Shown: in pieces, positions 32,417 through 44,902 of the stretch
How the letters are laid out: each line of letters begins with the position of its first letter
Numbering within the stretch: the first letter of the stretch is position 1
From: Neckera pumila
Lineage: Eukaryota; Streptophyta; Bryopsida; Hypnales; Neckeraceae
Assembly (NCBI GenBank): GCA_963969595.1
Contig: OZ018412.1
Location: 12,588,501 to 12,652,500 of the forward strand
Length of the DNA stretch: 64,000 nucleotides
Reading direction: 5' to 3'
Notes under the pieces: model-generated
The model's input: the letters and a program-made list of their open reading frames with translations, nothing else
Databases searched by the model: none
Told to the model about the DNA's origin: nothing
Position numbers and translations under genes: made by a program

Positions 32417-34619
32417 TTACGCGAGACAACTCTGCTGAGGGGTATTAGCAGTTTCACAGTCCTGGTCAGATCCACATGGACAACAAGTTCCCGCTTTGCA
32501 GGCATGAAATCCGTTTTCCATATCTTCGCAAGAATTCGCACAGGCACCGCAATGATAGATGTCGTCGGTAATCGCGACCTCGCAGCCATCTTCAGGATCG
32601 CCATTGCAATCCTTAAATCCGCCCTTGCAGGTAAACCCGCACTCTCCACCAGCCCAATGTGGAATGGCATTCGGAGGACATGTGCACTTCTTGTTACACT
32701 CCCCACAGTTCATAACGTTGGTTTGGAGCGTCGTGATGTCGACCTCGCAGCCGTCCGCCGCCTCGCCATTGCAGTCCTTGAACCCGTTTTTGCAAGTGTA
32801 CCCGCACGATCCAGCACCGCAAGTTGGAACGGTGTTATCAGGACAGTCGCATTTGTTATCACAACCACCACAGTTCAAGGGGTCTGTTTCCAAAGCGACC
32901 TCGCAGCCATCAGCAGCATCGCCATTGCAATCCTCGAATCCAGACTTGCAGGTGAACCCGCAAACTCCATCAGCACAAGTAGGAATGGCATTTGGAGGAC
33001 AGGAGCATTTGTTTCCACAAGCTCCACAGTTCAACGTGTCGACTTGCAGAGTCGCGTCGGTGACTTCGCAGCCATCCGCTAACAAGCCATTGCAATCGTT
33101 GAATCCTTGTTGCAGCACTTGATGCCACAACTACCACTCGAGCACAGCAGTTGTATTGGCAATGCTGCACGCCTCCCCACAAGCACCGCGGTTCAAAACG
33201 TCGGAGGCAAGGGTGGTTTCGCAGCCGTCCTTTGCCAAGCCATAGCAATCCGTGTATCCGTCCTTGCAGGAATACCCGCATTTCCCAGTGGCACAGGTGG
33301 GATTGGCATGTGGAGGGCAGAAGCACTTATGCCCGCAAGTGCCGCAGTTGAAGATGTCGGTGTCGAGCGCGACTTCGCAACCATTTGCTTCCTTTCTGTC
33401 GCAATTGGCGAAGCCTTTGCACTGGGAACTTCTGCCACTTTATGCCGGACCTAAAGGGGGGCCTAATGTGCATCTCTGGTTCGGGCTGAGGTTCGGAAGA
33501 CCGTCGGAAGACCGCAGGAACCTGAGTTCCGCGCACTTTTAGCGTCAATTGAGGCCTAATGCGTACAAAAATGGGCCAAAAGGGGGAGCAAAAGTTTCGC
33601 ACCCCCCACCTCGGATTTGTACAAAAATGGGCCAAAAGGGGGGCCTAACTCTTCACGAGTTAGCCCAGCATAAAGTCTTCAAAGTTCCCAGTGTTTGTAG
33701 CACTGAATCCCGCACTTGCCGTAGCAGCACACGCCATCCGCGTTGGCCGCTTTGGCGCATTGCACTCCGCATGCGCCACAGTTCGTAATGTCGATCTTCA
33801 GCTGCGCCTCACACCCATCCAACGCGAGGTTGTTGTTGCAATCCTTCCAGCCAGTCTGGCAAACACCGGTGCACGTGCTGTTAAAGCACTTGGGACCGAG
33901 GGTGTTAGCGTACACGGGTCACTTCTTCCCGCAGTCCCCACAATTGTTGGTGTCCACCTGAACACAAGTCTCGCACCCGTTCTGGTCTTTGAGGTCGCAA
34001 TTCTTGTACGCCTTGGTGCACGTAAATCCGCACTTGAAGTTGGAGCAGGCGGGAGAAGAGTGAGGCGGTGCGCTGCACTTTACGCCGCAGTCGCCGCAGT
34101 TGTTCACATCGGTCTTGACGTACGTCAAACAACGGCTCTTGTGGTTGTCGCCACAGTTCTTGTATCCAGTGGGACAGGTTGCCGTCGGTCCATAACTTGC
34201 ACCTGCACATAAAAAACGGAATATGATTAGTCAGTGCTATGAACCAACATTTCAAAGCCGTTACATTGGCGCATTCGAAAACGAGATCAGAACTAAGAAC
34301 AGCACAGCGGTTCATTTCCAGACACTGAAATATCACATCTTCACTAGATCGACTTCAGTTCTGGAGTTTTACGTGAGGGCAACAAAAATCATATGGCTCT
34401 GATCAGTTGAAAGTGACATTCTGGCACCAAATCTCCAACAGTTAGGTTTATGGAAGCATTAACATGCAGACTGATGTACACCTAGCTATCCAAACTTAAA
34501 CATTCTTGAACTAGTAAATGAAAATGAAGTTACTACACAACTGTAACTTGTTGAGAGGAGCAGATCAGCTGCACCACCAGAATGAGGAGTACTGTTGCAG
34601 AATGCAAAATGGACGCCAT
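32417..34619 (-). pseudogene. Secreted cysteine-rich tandem-repeat protein, broken
   Basis: Exon 1 (34548-34619) encodes a 24-residue signal peptide, MASILHSATVLLILVV then QLICSS. After an intron (about 34203-34547, exact junction unclear because of phase) come about nine repeats. Each is near 48 residues, of the type NCGACGxxC...C...G.CGFTC..GF.DCNG..ADGCE, similar to Stig1-like and DGCE-type cysteine-rich extracellular repeats. Damage: a TGA at 33919-33921 exactly at a conserved cysteine, a 274-bp insertion at 33420-33693, two opposite small indels near 33110-33160 with a TAG between, Cys-to-Arg in the fifth repeat and Cys-to-Trp in the eighth. The 32417-33130 part is still open. A strong donor (CGC|GTAAGT) covers the final stop, so a further exon may exist downstream. 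Role unknown, probably extracellular. Confidence 0.75.
33420..33693. mobile_element. 274-bp inverted-repeat insertion in the cysteine-rich gene
   Basis: The ends CACTGGGAACTT...ACTTTATGC and GCATAAAGT...AAGTTCCCAGTG form about 26-bp inverted repeats. TTTG flanks both sides (33416-33419 and 33694-33697). Removing the insert and one TTTG restores the cysteine-repeat frame exactly (CYKGFANCD). CACTG ends recall CACTA-type elements, though those usually make 3-bp duplications. Inside, the phrase TACAAAAATGGGCCAAAAGG occurs twice. Confidence 0.85.
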
Positions 34620-34859
34620 GATTGAGCTAGCTCCAAGCTTACTAGCAGTTCCTCAGTCAGACAGTCTAGGAAGATAGAAATATGCGAACTGTAAGTTTGA
34701 AATCGGACAGTTGGCGATATAAGTTATGAACTTCGGACTGTGAAGAGTCAAGAATGAAGACAAAGAAAGTCCCTCATGGAGATTGTTGAAGCAGCTAGAG
34801 CTGCTGCTGCACGAAAGCTTCAACCGATCCTTGCTCTCATTTCTGCTTCTTCTCTGCAG

Positions 34860-34868
34860 TTTATATAG
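34860..34868 (-). promoter_or_regulatory. TATA box of the cysteine-rich gene
   Basis: On the minus strand, CACTATATAAACTGC is a strong plant TATA box. It lies 240 bp upstream of the ATG at 34619, implying a leader of about 200 bp. Confidence 0.65.
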
Positions 34869-35891
34869 TGTCCACTGCAGCCTCAATTGGCATGAGCTGG
34901 CTATTGGGAGTCATTGACTTTGGACCCTTTAGGTACCTATTTTGCACATGCTCTGGATAATAGTCGATATCCAAAGTATGCAGATAGGCAATCGAGATTT
35001 AGAAGTCAGTACCGGCCGCGAACTGCCACAGAACCAGCGCGGCAAACAGCAGAAGGTTTGGGCTGCCGAAGGTTTTGCTTTACTTGTGACTATTGGGAGA
35101 TCTAAATTTATTCGAATGTTTCCTGTTTTAACACGTATGTTCACTATATATAGTGAACAATTATTTTTTAAATGCGAAGGTATACTTACAGAGATATAAA
35201 GATTAAACTTGTGAGAAAAGCATCCAGAATACGTTTTTCACAGTGCTTCACAATTCGTATAAAATGAATATTATTGCATCTCGCAGCTTTTGTCGCTGCC
35301 TTGTACTGTACAAGAGGTCAACGTCATGAGCTGCATGTGAGCGAAAATTCTTTTGACAACGAAACTTTATCGTTGACATCGAGAAAATTGGTCGCACTTG
35401 ACCCTACGCTGCATGCCTCGCCAATGCAACTTGTCAAGTTGCATCATTACTGTTATAGTGAGTCATATTTGCAAAAATGACATGTTTTATTGCATCATCA
35501 TATTTATAAAAATGGCTTGTTTTATTGCGTCAAAGTTGTACATTCAAATGCACATACATGCAGCGCTCTAAACCTTAAGTCACTGGTATATTCGTCGTCA
35601 CGTTGTTCGGAATGAGCAGTGCGTAAAAAATGGTTTTCTGCACTTACATGCACAAGGCGATCGATGACTTATTACTAATGCGAATTGAAAAGCAAATGCT
35701 GTCGTGTATCACTTGTGTCTTGTGGTGATCTCGCACCCCGAAATTACAAAAATGGGAAATTCCATTAACTGATGGTGGTGATCCATATGCCATTTTTCCG
35801 TTCATTTCTACGACAGGTACAGATTTTAGATAGTCTAAACGTGAAAGTGCCAAGTTTAATTGTGGAATGACACTAATTAATGAAATATGAG
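34869..35891. other. No gene supported
   Basis: It includes the upstream region of the cysteine-rich gene and moderately AT-rich DNA. ACTATATATAGT near 35144 is a local palindrome. Open frames are under 90 codons with no motif. Confidence 0.45.
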
Positions 35892-36825
35892 TTAACCCCT
35901 AAAGTTCTATGACTATGTTTTCACCAAAAATGCTCCAAAACTGTCATTTTTTGTACAAGTATCCAATTATTGAAAAAAAAAATTTGACACATATAATTGT
36001 AGAATCTTGTAGTATGCTGACTTGAGAACATATAGTAGAATTTTCAGAAATTTCCACTATGTGAATTGCAAGATATAAGCATTCAAATTCACTAAAACTA
36101 TTTTTTGGGCCCTGCAAAAACAAGGCAGCAATACTTCACAAGCTCACTTTTTGATGGAAAAATGTCCAAAATGATGGTGCTTTTTAAAAAGAAAGTACTA
36201 TATAAGTTGGCTACATGCCTAAAAATTTTCACTTCATTTGGAATTGTACAACATATAGGGAAAAAATAGTAAGTAGATAGTAGTAGAGAATGATTTAAAA
36301 TACTAAAATGTCAAGAATTTAATTATGGAATTGAAAAATGCTAATCCCAATGGTTGCAATTTGGCAATAAATACTCTACATCCTATAATTTTATTTTTTT
36401 CAAAAACTATTGAAAACAGAGTAAGGTAAAGGACTTCAAAGCTTATTTTAGAGTAGAGAATCCATAACTACTCGCAAACTAAAAATCCTCATAGCTTTTG
36501 ACTCATTGATCAAATTGGGATGATTCAAAGCTTTTTATATGTATATAACTCTTAAAGATCAATTTCAAATTTTTGTTTTTGAAAAAAGTTACTTTTTTTT
36601 ATTTGCCCGAATTGTCCAATTACAAAAAAAAATAATATGTTAGGCTATAAATTTTTACTCACATTTCCAAATGTCATGAAATTTAGTGCATATGAAAGAT
36701 ATTCTTTGCGCCCACCTTCTATTAAAATTTCAGCCTAAAGTATAGAAATCTATAGTCACATGTACTGATGTACCTGCCTAAATTTCTATACAACCAAAAA
36801 ATGCATGCCGGTCCTTTAGGATTAA
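35892..36825 (-). mobile_element. TTAA element family P1, copy 1
   Basis: TTAA-CCCCTAAAG at the left and CTTTAGGA-TTAA at the right. Internal blocks match copies 2 to 6, read in reverse: TGTTTTCACCAAAAATGCTC, GGGCCCTGCAAAAACAAGGC and CAACCAAAAAATGCATGCCG. About 930 bp, no open frame. The TTAA duplication and C-rich short inverted ends are the hallmarks of piggyBac-like elements; no transposase is present, so it is non-autonomous. Confidence 0.8.
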
Positions 36826-36889
36826 ATAAACAAATCACTCATCTACTCAAAAATTTTCATGATAAACACTATGAATGATTTTTAATTTT

Positions 36890-37253
36890 CACTAGAGAAA
36901 AATCAACCTTCCAAAGGGCTACTCTAGATTGACATGCCAAGCTATTTCAAGTTTGGCCTGTCAATCTAAAAAAGTCCCCCCTATGAGCAGTCAGGTTGGC
37001 TGACTGCTCGCCAAAATAGTCAAATTTCATATTTTTTCCTTTTCTTTTTTAAATTTTTTTTTAATATTTTTTTTAATTAAAAAAATTATTATTATTAATT
37101 TTGAACTTGTAAAATTGGGTTTCTACACCACTGTCACTTAGTTTCAACGGAAATAGGGAGAAAAATAAATTTTCAGCCCCCAAAAAACAAAATTTTAGGG
37201 TACTTTGGAAGGCTATGGAGCAACCCTCCGAAGGCCTAAAATTTTCTCTAATG
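36890..37253 (+). mobile_element. MITE family M1, copy d
   Basis: A complete copy. It starts ACTAGAGAAAAATCAACC and ends GGCCTAAAATTTTCTCTAATG, so the ends are inverted repeats of about 25-30 bp. Inside are a second inverted pair (GATTGACATGCCAAGC / GGCCTGTCAATC), the AGTCAGGTTGGCTGACTGCT palindrome and a GGAAATAGGGAG block. It lies 64 bp from P1 copy 1. Confidence 0.75.
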
Positions 37254-38040
37254 TAATTGGAGGTTTTTCTTTTATGAGTTTTAAAAATTATATATTGATG
37301 TTTCAATTCTTTTATTCCTCATATATATTACCCAATATATGGTAAAGCTATCTTAATGAATATATAGTCCAACAATACCTACATCACATTTTATTAATTT
37401 GGTCTTCACCTAACTTTTTGGTCCTTTTAATTTGATACAATTTTAATAAAAGCCATCCTTCAAACCATTTTAATGCCAATGATCCGTGTGTAATATGAGA
37501 GTTGTGTATTTGAGATTGACACATGGCTACATATGTTACCTAGATGTATCAAACCCCACATTAAAATCCTACAAATTCAACAACAGTTAGAAAACAACAA
37601 GGTTGTACATAAAATTCAAAAATTATTTTCCTCCAATACATATTTAAGATGCCTCCTCCTTACTAATTAATGCTAGAAACACTAAAACTTAGAGAACCAT
37701 CAATATAAACAAATAGTATCCCATTGGCTATTCCCATGCACATGTCCAACAACTACCAATAGTATATGTACAACAAATTATGCCTAAGCATATTATTTGT
37801 AGATATATTTATTACACCATACCTAACTAATGACTGCTTCTCCTCAGACTTTGTATCTTTCAAATCAATAAATACTAGACACTCTTTCCATTATAATAAA
37901 ACTTAGTCAAAAAAATCACACCTAATTTTGAGTGCGTTTTTTTTTATTAAGTTTTGTTATAGTGTTCAAGACATCACTATTTATTTTTAGAATGCTTGTT
38001 TGAATGTTCACCCACTGATCAATACCTTAAATGAGGCTGT

Positions 38041-38081
38041 TTGTTTGTTTTGTTTTGTTTTGTTTTGTTTTGTTTGTAGCG
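38041..38081. repeat. (TTTTG)n simple repeat
   Basis: About eight units of TTTTG/TTTG in a row. Confidence 0.9.
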
Positions 38082-38520
38082 TGGACAACTTCCTGACCGC
38101 GCGTCCCCCGGCCGCGTGCTTGGTACCGTCGGAAAGCTCTCGCCAAGGAGGGGTGCACCAGCTTGGTTTTGTGGCGTTTGGAGCGGTGGTGCAAAAGTTA
38201 TTGAATTTCAAAGTATTTATTGATTAAAAAATTAGAAAATTACTTTTACTTTGATTTTGGTGGCGTTCTTGCTACTGGAAGTGGAACCAGGAGTAGAACC
38301 GAGAGTTAGAAAATTACTTTTCCTTTGATTTTAGTTGTGGCAACAACACAAGGCACACTAGTAGTAATTATAGTTGGCGCATGCAGCACCTATATTCTAT
38401 CTATTTTGATATTACTCCGTATAAGTAAAATTCAAAATTTCTAAAACAGACCTAAAGACATAATACATATTATCAACAACATTGCCATCAAATATGCCAT
38501 ATACGTTTTTTGTCACAAAA

Positions 38521-38528
<8 letters not shown>

Positions 38529-38558
<30 letters not shown>
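38529..38558. repeat. (AT)n microsatellite
   Basis: About 14 AT units preceded by a poly-A run. Confidence 0.9.
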
Positions 38559-38561
<3 letters not shown>

Positions 38562-38969
38562 TAGAAAATAATCCACCTTTTCCTACTAATTTTAACACTT
38601 TATGAACACCTACAATCTAATATAATTTTAATTCTAATATTACAATCTGCAATAAGCACTTCCCTATATATAAGTAGTATTAATAGAATCTCCCATCTAG
38701 CAAGGATATACAGTCTTGTTGTCAGTCTTCATTTGTCTAAGGTGGGATGCTAAATGAATAAACTCTTAATTTACGCCAATCTAAATGCATGCTTGGAATT
38801 ATTTCTCTCATTCTGTTTGATAATCTTACTTGGACAATTACTAAAGAAGAAAGAAAGAAAGATATCTCTGGTATGCCCAAAACCAACTCTGTGAATGTAT
38901 AAAGCATCTAGTATAATTGGCAATAACTCAACCCTGTAAATCTTATGGATCTAAATGGTGAATTCATCT

Positions 38970-39885
38970 TTAATCCCTAAAGGACCGGCATGCATTTTTG
39001 GATGTATAGAAATTTTGGGCAGGTACGTGTGATTAGAGATTTCTGTATTTTAGGCTAAAATTGTATTAAAAGGTGGCCGTGAGGAATTTCTTTCATATGC
39101 ACTAAATTTCATGACATTTGGAAATGTGAGTCAAAAGTTATAGCTTAATATATTCGTAACTGGGCATCTGGGAAGTCCGGGCAAATCAAGAAAAATCAGT
39201 TTTTTCAAAAACAAAAATTTGAAATTGATTTCTAGAGTTATATATATGTGGAAAGCTTTGAATCATCCCATTTTGATGAATGAGTCAGAAGTTATGAAGA
39301 TTTTTAGTTTGCGGGCAATTATGGATAAAATAAACTTTGAAATTCTTTATCTTACTCAATTTTCAATATTTAAAAAAAAAAAATCTTAGCGTGTAGATTG
39401 ATTATTAAAACATTGTCACCTTTAGGATTGACATTTTTCAATTTTATAATTAATTTCTTGACAATTTTATATTTTCAATCATTCTCTACTACAATACACT
39501 TTCTATTTTTTTTTCTTATATGTTGTACAATTCCAAATGAAGTGAAATTGTTCAAGCATGTAGCCAACTTGTCAAGGAAAAAAGAATTTAAAGAAGCACC
39601 ATCATTTTGGACATTTTTCATCGAAAAGTGAGCTTGTGAAGTGCAGCTGCCTTGTTTTTTGCAGGGCCAAAAAAATGATTTCAGTTAATTTGAATGCTTA
39701 TATCTTGCAATCCACATGGTGGAAATTTCTGAAATTTTTACCACATGTTCCCAAGTCAGCATACTACAAGATTCTATGATTACTAATGTCAAATTTTTTT
39801 TTTCAAAAATTGGGTACTTGTATTAGAAATGGCAGTTTTTGAGCGTTTTTATAAAAAAAAATAGTCATGGAACTTTAGGGGTTAA
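38970..39885 (+). mobile_element. TTAA element family P1, copy 2
   Basis: TTAA-TCCCTAAAG at 38970 and CTTTAGGGG-TTAA ending at 39885. It runs opposite to copy 1 and aligns with it end to end in reverse complement, so copies 1 and 2 form a widely spaced inverted pair around 37.9 kb. No coding capacity. Confidence 0.82.
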
Positions 39886-41630
39886 AGCCTCCATTAGTCC
39901 ACCAGGAGGTACACCATATGAACAACCAACATTTTCTTTCCTCCAAATTTTTTTATCAAGGTCCCATATAACTATGAGGTCATTTGATTCACTACCATAA
40001 TTATAAAGTTAGGTGGGTTATAGTGGTAAACACCCCTCCAACATTCAAGTTTGAACTTATAACTATCTCACCGATGTACCAAGGTCAAAGTCATTGAGGC
40101 CTTGAGCCACGGCTGTAGGTGCCTCTCTACAAAAAAAGATTATTGAAGAATGTTTACTCACATTCAAACCAAGCTAATTAATTAACTTGAGGTGCAGACA
40201 TGTATGCATTGTCATCCAATGCAAATCCTTAAACTTATGGGTAATTTCACAAAATCTTTTTGCTTTTCTATGTAAAAATCATGGATGAGGATCTTATTTA
40301 AATTGAGTTCCTATGGATTGTAGTAACACAAAGAATACTGAATTGTCAAACAACATGCCCATTTTGAAGAGGATACTAGATGTCTACACCTGTATAAAAT
40401 AATGAAATTAAGTTGCCTTAACTATTCGATTGCCTTATCTAAAGAAGTTACCTAATGATGCATTACTTGTCTACATAAAGATGCATGCAGTTCTAGTCTC
40501 TTGACTAGTCAATGTGCTTATCTATATGTAGCATCTTTTCCAATAATGGGACCTTCTTTGAAAAGTGCCAATTAGCCAATGTAATGAATTTCCACCAATC
40601 TCATTTCTTTTTAGATACTGATTGAAAGAAATTGTCAAAAAAATTCTAAACACCCTTAGTTTTGAACCTCATATATATGCATATATGTATTATATATTTA
40701 TTGCTCATATTTACTTTCATTGATCGATGTAGCAGAGGTCTTTTTAATATAGATCTACCTACTGGAACTTTGGACATCAACACAATAGGCAGTGACACAT
40801 ATGGCAGGTTGGTGAATCAATGACAAAGTGGCAACTTAGTGGACAATGTGGATTGAGTACCCATTCAAGGAATTTGAATAAGATCGCAAGGTGTTGGGTG
40901 GAATTGCAAGATTGTGGGCAAAAACAGGGCGGTGACTTATGGCAATGGGATAGCAATTCAAATAAATAGGGTGGCAAATGAAGGAATGGAGTGGTTTGAA
41001 ATCCCTGTACTGGAGTCTTTTTGTATCCTTGAACATCCACCTTGAATCATTAACCCTTTATATATCAAACCCCAAGACATTGCATACCTATCTTATCAAA
41101 ACATTTAGTAGCATGTAGAGGGTTTGTTTTCTACTCTCTTCAGCTGCCATCCATCCATTGAATTTAGTTTAGTTGTTTTTTTAAACATAGAATTCAGTGT
41201 GTGAATTCTAATTCCAACCCGTTTCAGGGGAATTAAGCTCACTACCAATTCTTTTCTTAGGAGTTGTTTCTATTTGAGTCAAGCTGATATTAACTTATTC
41301 ATTCTATCATTCATATAATGGGAGCATGCGAGGCTGTTGTCTAAACAACCCATGCACTAAGCTAATTTACTTCGTGTGTTAGATGCACTGAAACATGATT
41401 ATTAAGTTAATGACCATCATTATTCGCCCCAAGTTCCTTTCTTTCTTTCACTATGACAAATTTTGACACGTGCCTTGTAGTTACTGATGGATGTAGTATA
41501 TTCTATACCATTTTATTGGGGGGAGGGTAGTTAGCTACTTTGCTACGGAATGTTATGATATTGTAAATCCCGGCCTTGATTCCTTAAGTATTTGCGATTA
41601 TGTGTAATCCCTTCCGCTCTTGCCTTCACC
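39886..41630. other. AT-rich intergenic DNA
   Basis: No gene, RNA gene or complete repeat was recognised. Minus-strand open frames at 40777-41040 lack motifs. Confidence 0.5.
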
Positions 41631-41961
41631 TATTACAAAAAATTTCAGCTCTCTAGAGGGCTACTCCAGAGTAACAAACCAAGATATTTCAAAGCTTGGT
41701 CTGTCACTCTAGAAAAGTGGTGCAGTGAGCAGTCAGATAAGCTGACTCCATACCAAAATAGTCAAACTTCACAAATTTTTTATTTTTTATTTTTTAATAA
41801 ATTTTAAACTCTTAAAATTTGATTCTTGCACCATTGCCACTGCAATTTTAGGTGGGTGGGAATAAGGGAAGATTGTTTTTTTCAGCCCCAAAAAACCAAA
41901 TTTCAAGGTACCTTGGAGGATTGTGGAGCAACCCTCTGGAGGCTTGAAATTTTCTCTAATG
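41631..41961 (+). mobile_element. MITE family M1, copy e
   Basis: It starts TATTACAAAAAATTTCAGC and ends GAAATTTTCTCTAATG. Internal pairing AACAAACCAAG / CTTGGTCTGTCA and the TGCACCATTGCCACTGC block match copies d, f and g. It ends 35 bp before the large inverted repeat. Confidence 0.78.
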
Positions 41962-41996
41962 TTGAATTTCTGTCTAAAGTTCATGCCTAATTTTTG

Positions 41997-44902
41997 CGTT
42001 GTCGTGTTGCAAATGCAGACATTATGTAGATTATGTATATATATGATTTAGATAGATTTTAATATTTGTTGCATTATAAAGAAGTTGACATCATTTGAGG
42101 TAGCTTCATCTCATTCAATATTCTTCTTTGTGTTTTATTTAGATTATACTATGTCGAACTAGAGGTTTTTTTTTTCTGAATCTCAAGAAATTGGGGTTCT
42201 AGTTTTTTTTTTTACCTCTACTAGATATATGTAGATTTTAGTTCTTTATTCCGTAGATAGAGTGGATAGAGTGAAGTTAGAGATAAGTTAAGATGGAGAT
42301 TGAGTGGAAAAGTAAAACATAAAGAGATAGAGTGAAGTTAGAGTGAAGTTAAGGTGGGAAAAAGGTGATTTCTTTTCATCTTCTCTCTTGTTGTGAGTTT
42401 AGGGGGAGATCTGAATGTTTTGGAGGTTGTTGTTGTGTTATGTTTTGAGAAGGTTTTTTTTTTAATGAAAATTGGAGGAGTTGTGTATTATGATGTTGTG
42501 ATTGGAAGAGGTCTTTTCTTGCTTAAATTGAAGTTGTGAGTGGAGATTTGTGCTAGTTTGAGTAGAGGAAGGTCTATTGCCTCCCAATTGAAGGGGTTGA
42601 GACTTTGACCAACCATAGAAGATGGACAGATTTTTATTTTGTAATGAAATTTTGAGAAGTTGTAGAGAATTTTGTTAGCTTTTCAAATAGCTATCATTTG
42701 TTGTATTTGGAGCATTTATGAGTGAGTTGTGAGTGTTGAAGTGAAGAAGGGTCTGCTGCCCTCATTTTTAGAGGCCAAAACTTTGGGCAATCATAGATAT
42801 TGGAGAGAGTATTTGAATGAATTGAAATTTAGTGAAAGTATAGAAAATTGTATTAGCTTTACAAAGAGCTATCACTCATTCTATTTGGAGTTGTGGAGCA
42901 TTGGTGGCGTTCACTCAAAGTTTAGCTTTGAAATTGAAGTTGGAATGAAGATTTGAAGTTGGAGTTGGAGGAGAATTTGTGTGTTGTAGCTTGTGGCTTG
43001 TGGCTTGTCTTTTATTGTAAACTTTTGTTGTTGCGGACAGCTTGGGTTAAACCAATGCTTAGCCTTGTTTTGTGTTTGTGGAGACGGTGGGATTTAATCA
43101 CCCACATGGTCGAATTTGTTTGTTCTCACGGTGAAAGCTAAAGCCTAGTTAGAGCTGGTCACCGGGAGTTTGAAGTTTAGGAGCCCATCATCTGGACAGC
43201 ATCTTGTATTATGCTGTCCCGTTTTACCCGTCCGAGGCCCGTGGTTCTTATTACCTACCTGACCAAATCCTGACCCGTTTAGAGCCAACACATGATAGGC
43301 CAACGGGGAGGAGTTTGAAGGCCGAAGAACAAAGAGAAGATTGAAGACTAGAAGACTTGAAGATTATTTGAAGTCAATGACTAACTAGTTCCAGTTGCAG
43401 CCAGATACTTTGCGTATTCCCAAAGCATGCTCCTCTCAATGGAAGCACGAAATGTCGGGTTGAGAGGAGCATGCTTTGGGAATACGCAAAGTATCTGGCT
43501 GCAACTGGAACTAGTTAGTCATTGACTTCAAATAATCTTCAAGTCTTCTAGTCTTCAATCTTCTCTTTGTTCTTCGGCCTTCAAACTCCTCCCCGTTGGC
43601 CTATCATGTGTTGGCTCTAAACGGGTCAGGATTTGGTCAGGTAGGTAATAAGAACCACGGGCCTCGGACGGGTAAAACGGGACAGCATAATACAAGATGC
43701 TGTCCAGATGATGGGCTCCTAAACTTCAAACTCCCGGTGACCAGCTCTAACTAGGCTTTAGCTTTCACCGTGAGAACAAACAAATTCGACCATGTGGGTG
43801 ATTAAATCCCACCGTCTCCACAAACACAAAACAAGGCTAAGCATTGGTTTAACCCAAGCTGTCCGCAACAACAAAAGTTTACAATAAAAGACAAGCCACA
43901 AGCCACAAGCTACAACACACAAATTCTCCTCCAACTCCAACTTCAAATCTTCATTCCAACTTCAATTTCAAAGCTAAACTTTGAGTGAACGCCACCAATG
44001 CTCCACAACTCCAAATAGAATGAGTGATAGCTCTTTGTAAAGCTAATACAATTTTCTATACTTTCACTAAATTTCAATTCATTCAAATACTCTCTCCAAT
44101 ATCTATGATTGCCCAAAGTTTTGGCCTCTAAAAATGAGGGCAGCAGACCCTTCTTCACTTCAACACTCACAACTCACTCATAAATGCTCCAAATACAACA
44201 AATGATAGCTATTTGAAAAGCTAACAAAATTCTCTACAACTTCTCAAAATTTCATTACAAAATAAAAATCTGTCCATCTTCTATGGTTGGTCAAAGTCTC
44301 AACCCCTTCAATTGGGAGGCAATAGACCTTCCTCTACTCAAACTAGCACAAATCTCCACTCACAACTTCAATTTAAGCAAGAAAAGACCTCTTCCAATCA
44401 CAACATCATAATACACAACTCCTCCAATTTTCATTAAAAAAAAAACCTTCTCAAAACATAACACAACAACAACCTCCAAAACATTCAGATCTCCCCCTAA
44501 ACTCACAACAAGAGAGAAGATGAAAAGAAATCACCTTTTTCCCACCTTAACTTCACTCTAACTTCACTCTATCTCTTTATGTTTTACTTTTCCACTCAAT
44601 CTCCATCTTAACTTATCTCTAACTTCACTCTATCCACTCTATCTACGGAATAAAGAACTAAAATCTACATATATCTAGTAGAGGTAAAAAAAAAAACTAG
44701 AACCCCAATTTCTTGAGATTCAGAAAAAAAAAACCTCTAGTTCGACATAGTATAATCTAAATAAAACACAAAGAAGAATATTGAATGAGATGAAGCTACC
44801 TCAAATGATGTCAACTTCTTTATAATGCAACAAATATTAAAATCTATCTAAATCATATATATACATAATCTACATAATGTCTGCATTTGCAACACGACAA
44901 CG
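41997..44902. repeat. Large inverted repeat, 1,443-bp arms, 20-bp spacer
   Basis: The left arm is 41997-43439, the spacer 43440-43459 and the right arm 43460-44902. Every stretch I compared is identical, including homopolymers of 10, 11 and 10 bases. The centre is 43449.5, with no indel offset from end to end. Each arm contains the same 75- and 62-codon open frames (42729-43141 and 43758-44170), which have no motif. The arm DNA has TE-like features (GGTCACCGGGAGTTTGAAG, TAAACGGGTCAGGATTTGG), but no gene was recognised. No target duplication was resolved at the outer ends. It is either a very young fold-back element or an assembly artefact; both are open. Confidence 0.93.

Larger units (their letters stand above)
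37254..38969. other. AT-rich intergenic DNA
   Basis: No gene is seen. It contains the simple repeats listed separately at 38041 and 38529 and a short GC-rich patch at 38090-38170 without a long open frame. Confidence 0.5.

Noticed and set aside
23675..33921. Recoding of TGA (arginine in copia, cysteine in the cysteine-rich gene) or selenocysteine
   Set aside because: TGA falls at different residues in different genes and always in sequences with other damage. The intact GDSL gene has none. Mutation explains all cases more simply.
32504..34212. Several 100-190-codon open frames on the plus strand
   Set aside because: They are antisense shadows of the minus-strand cysteine-rich repeats.
42729..44170. 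Duplicate small genes in the palindrome arms
   Set aside because: Identical frames arise because the DNA is mirrored. They show no motif, start context or codon bias.
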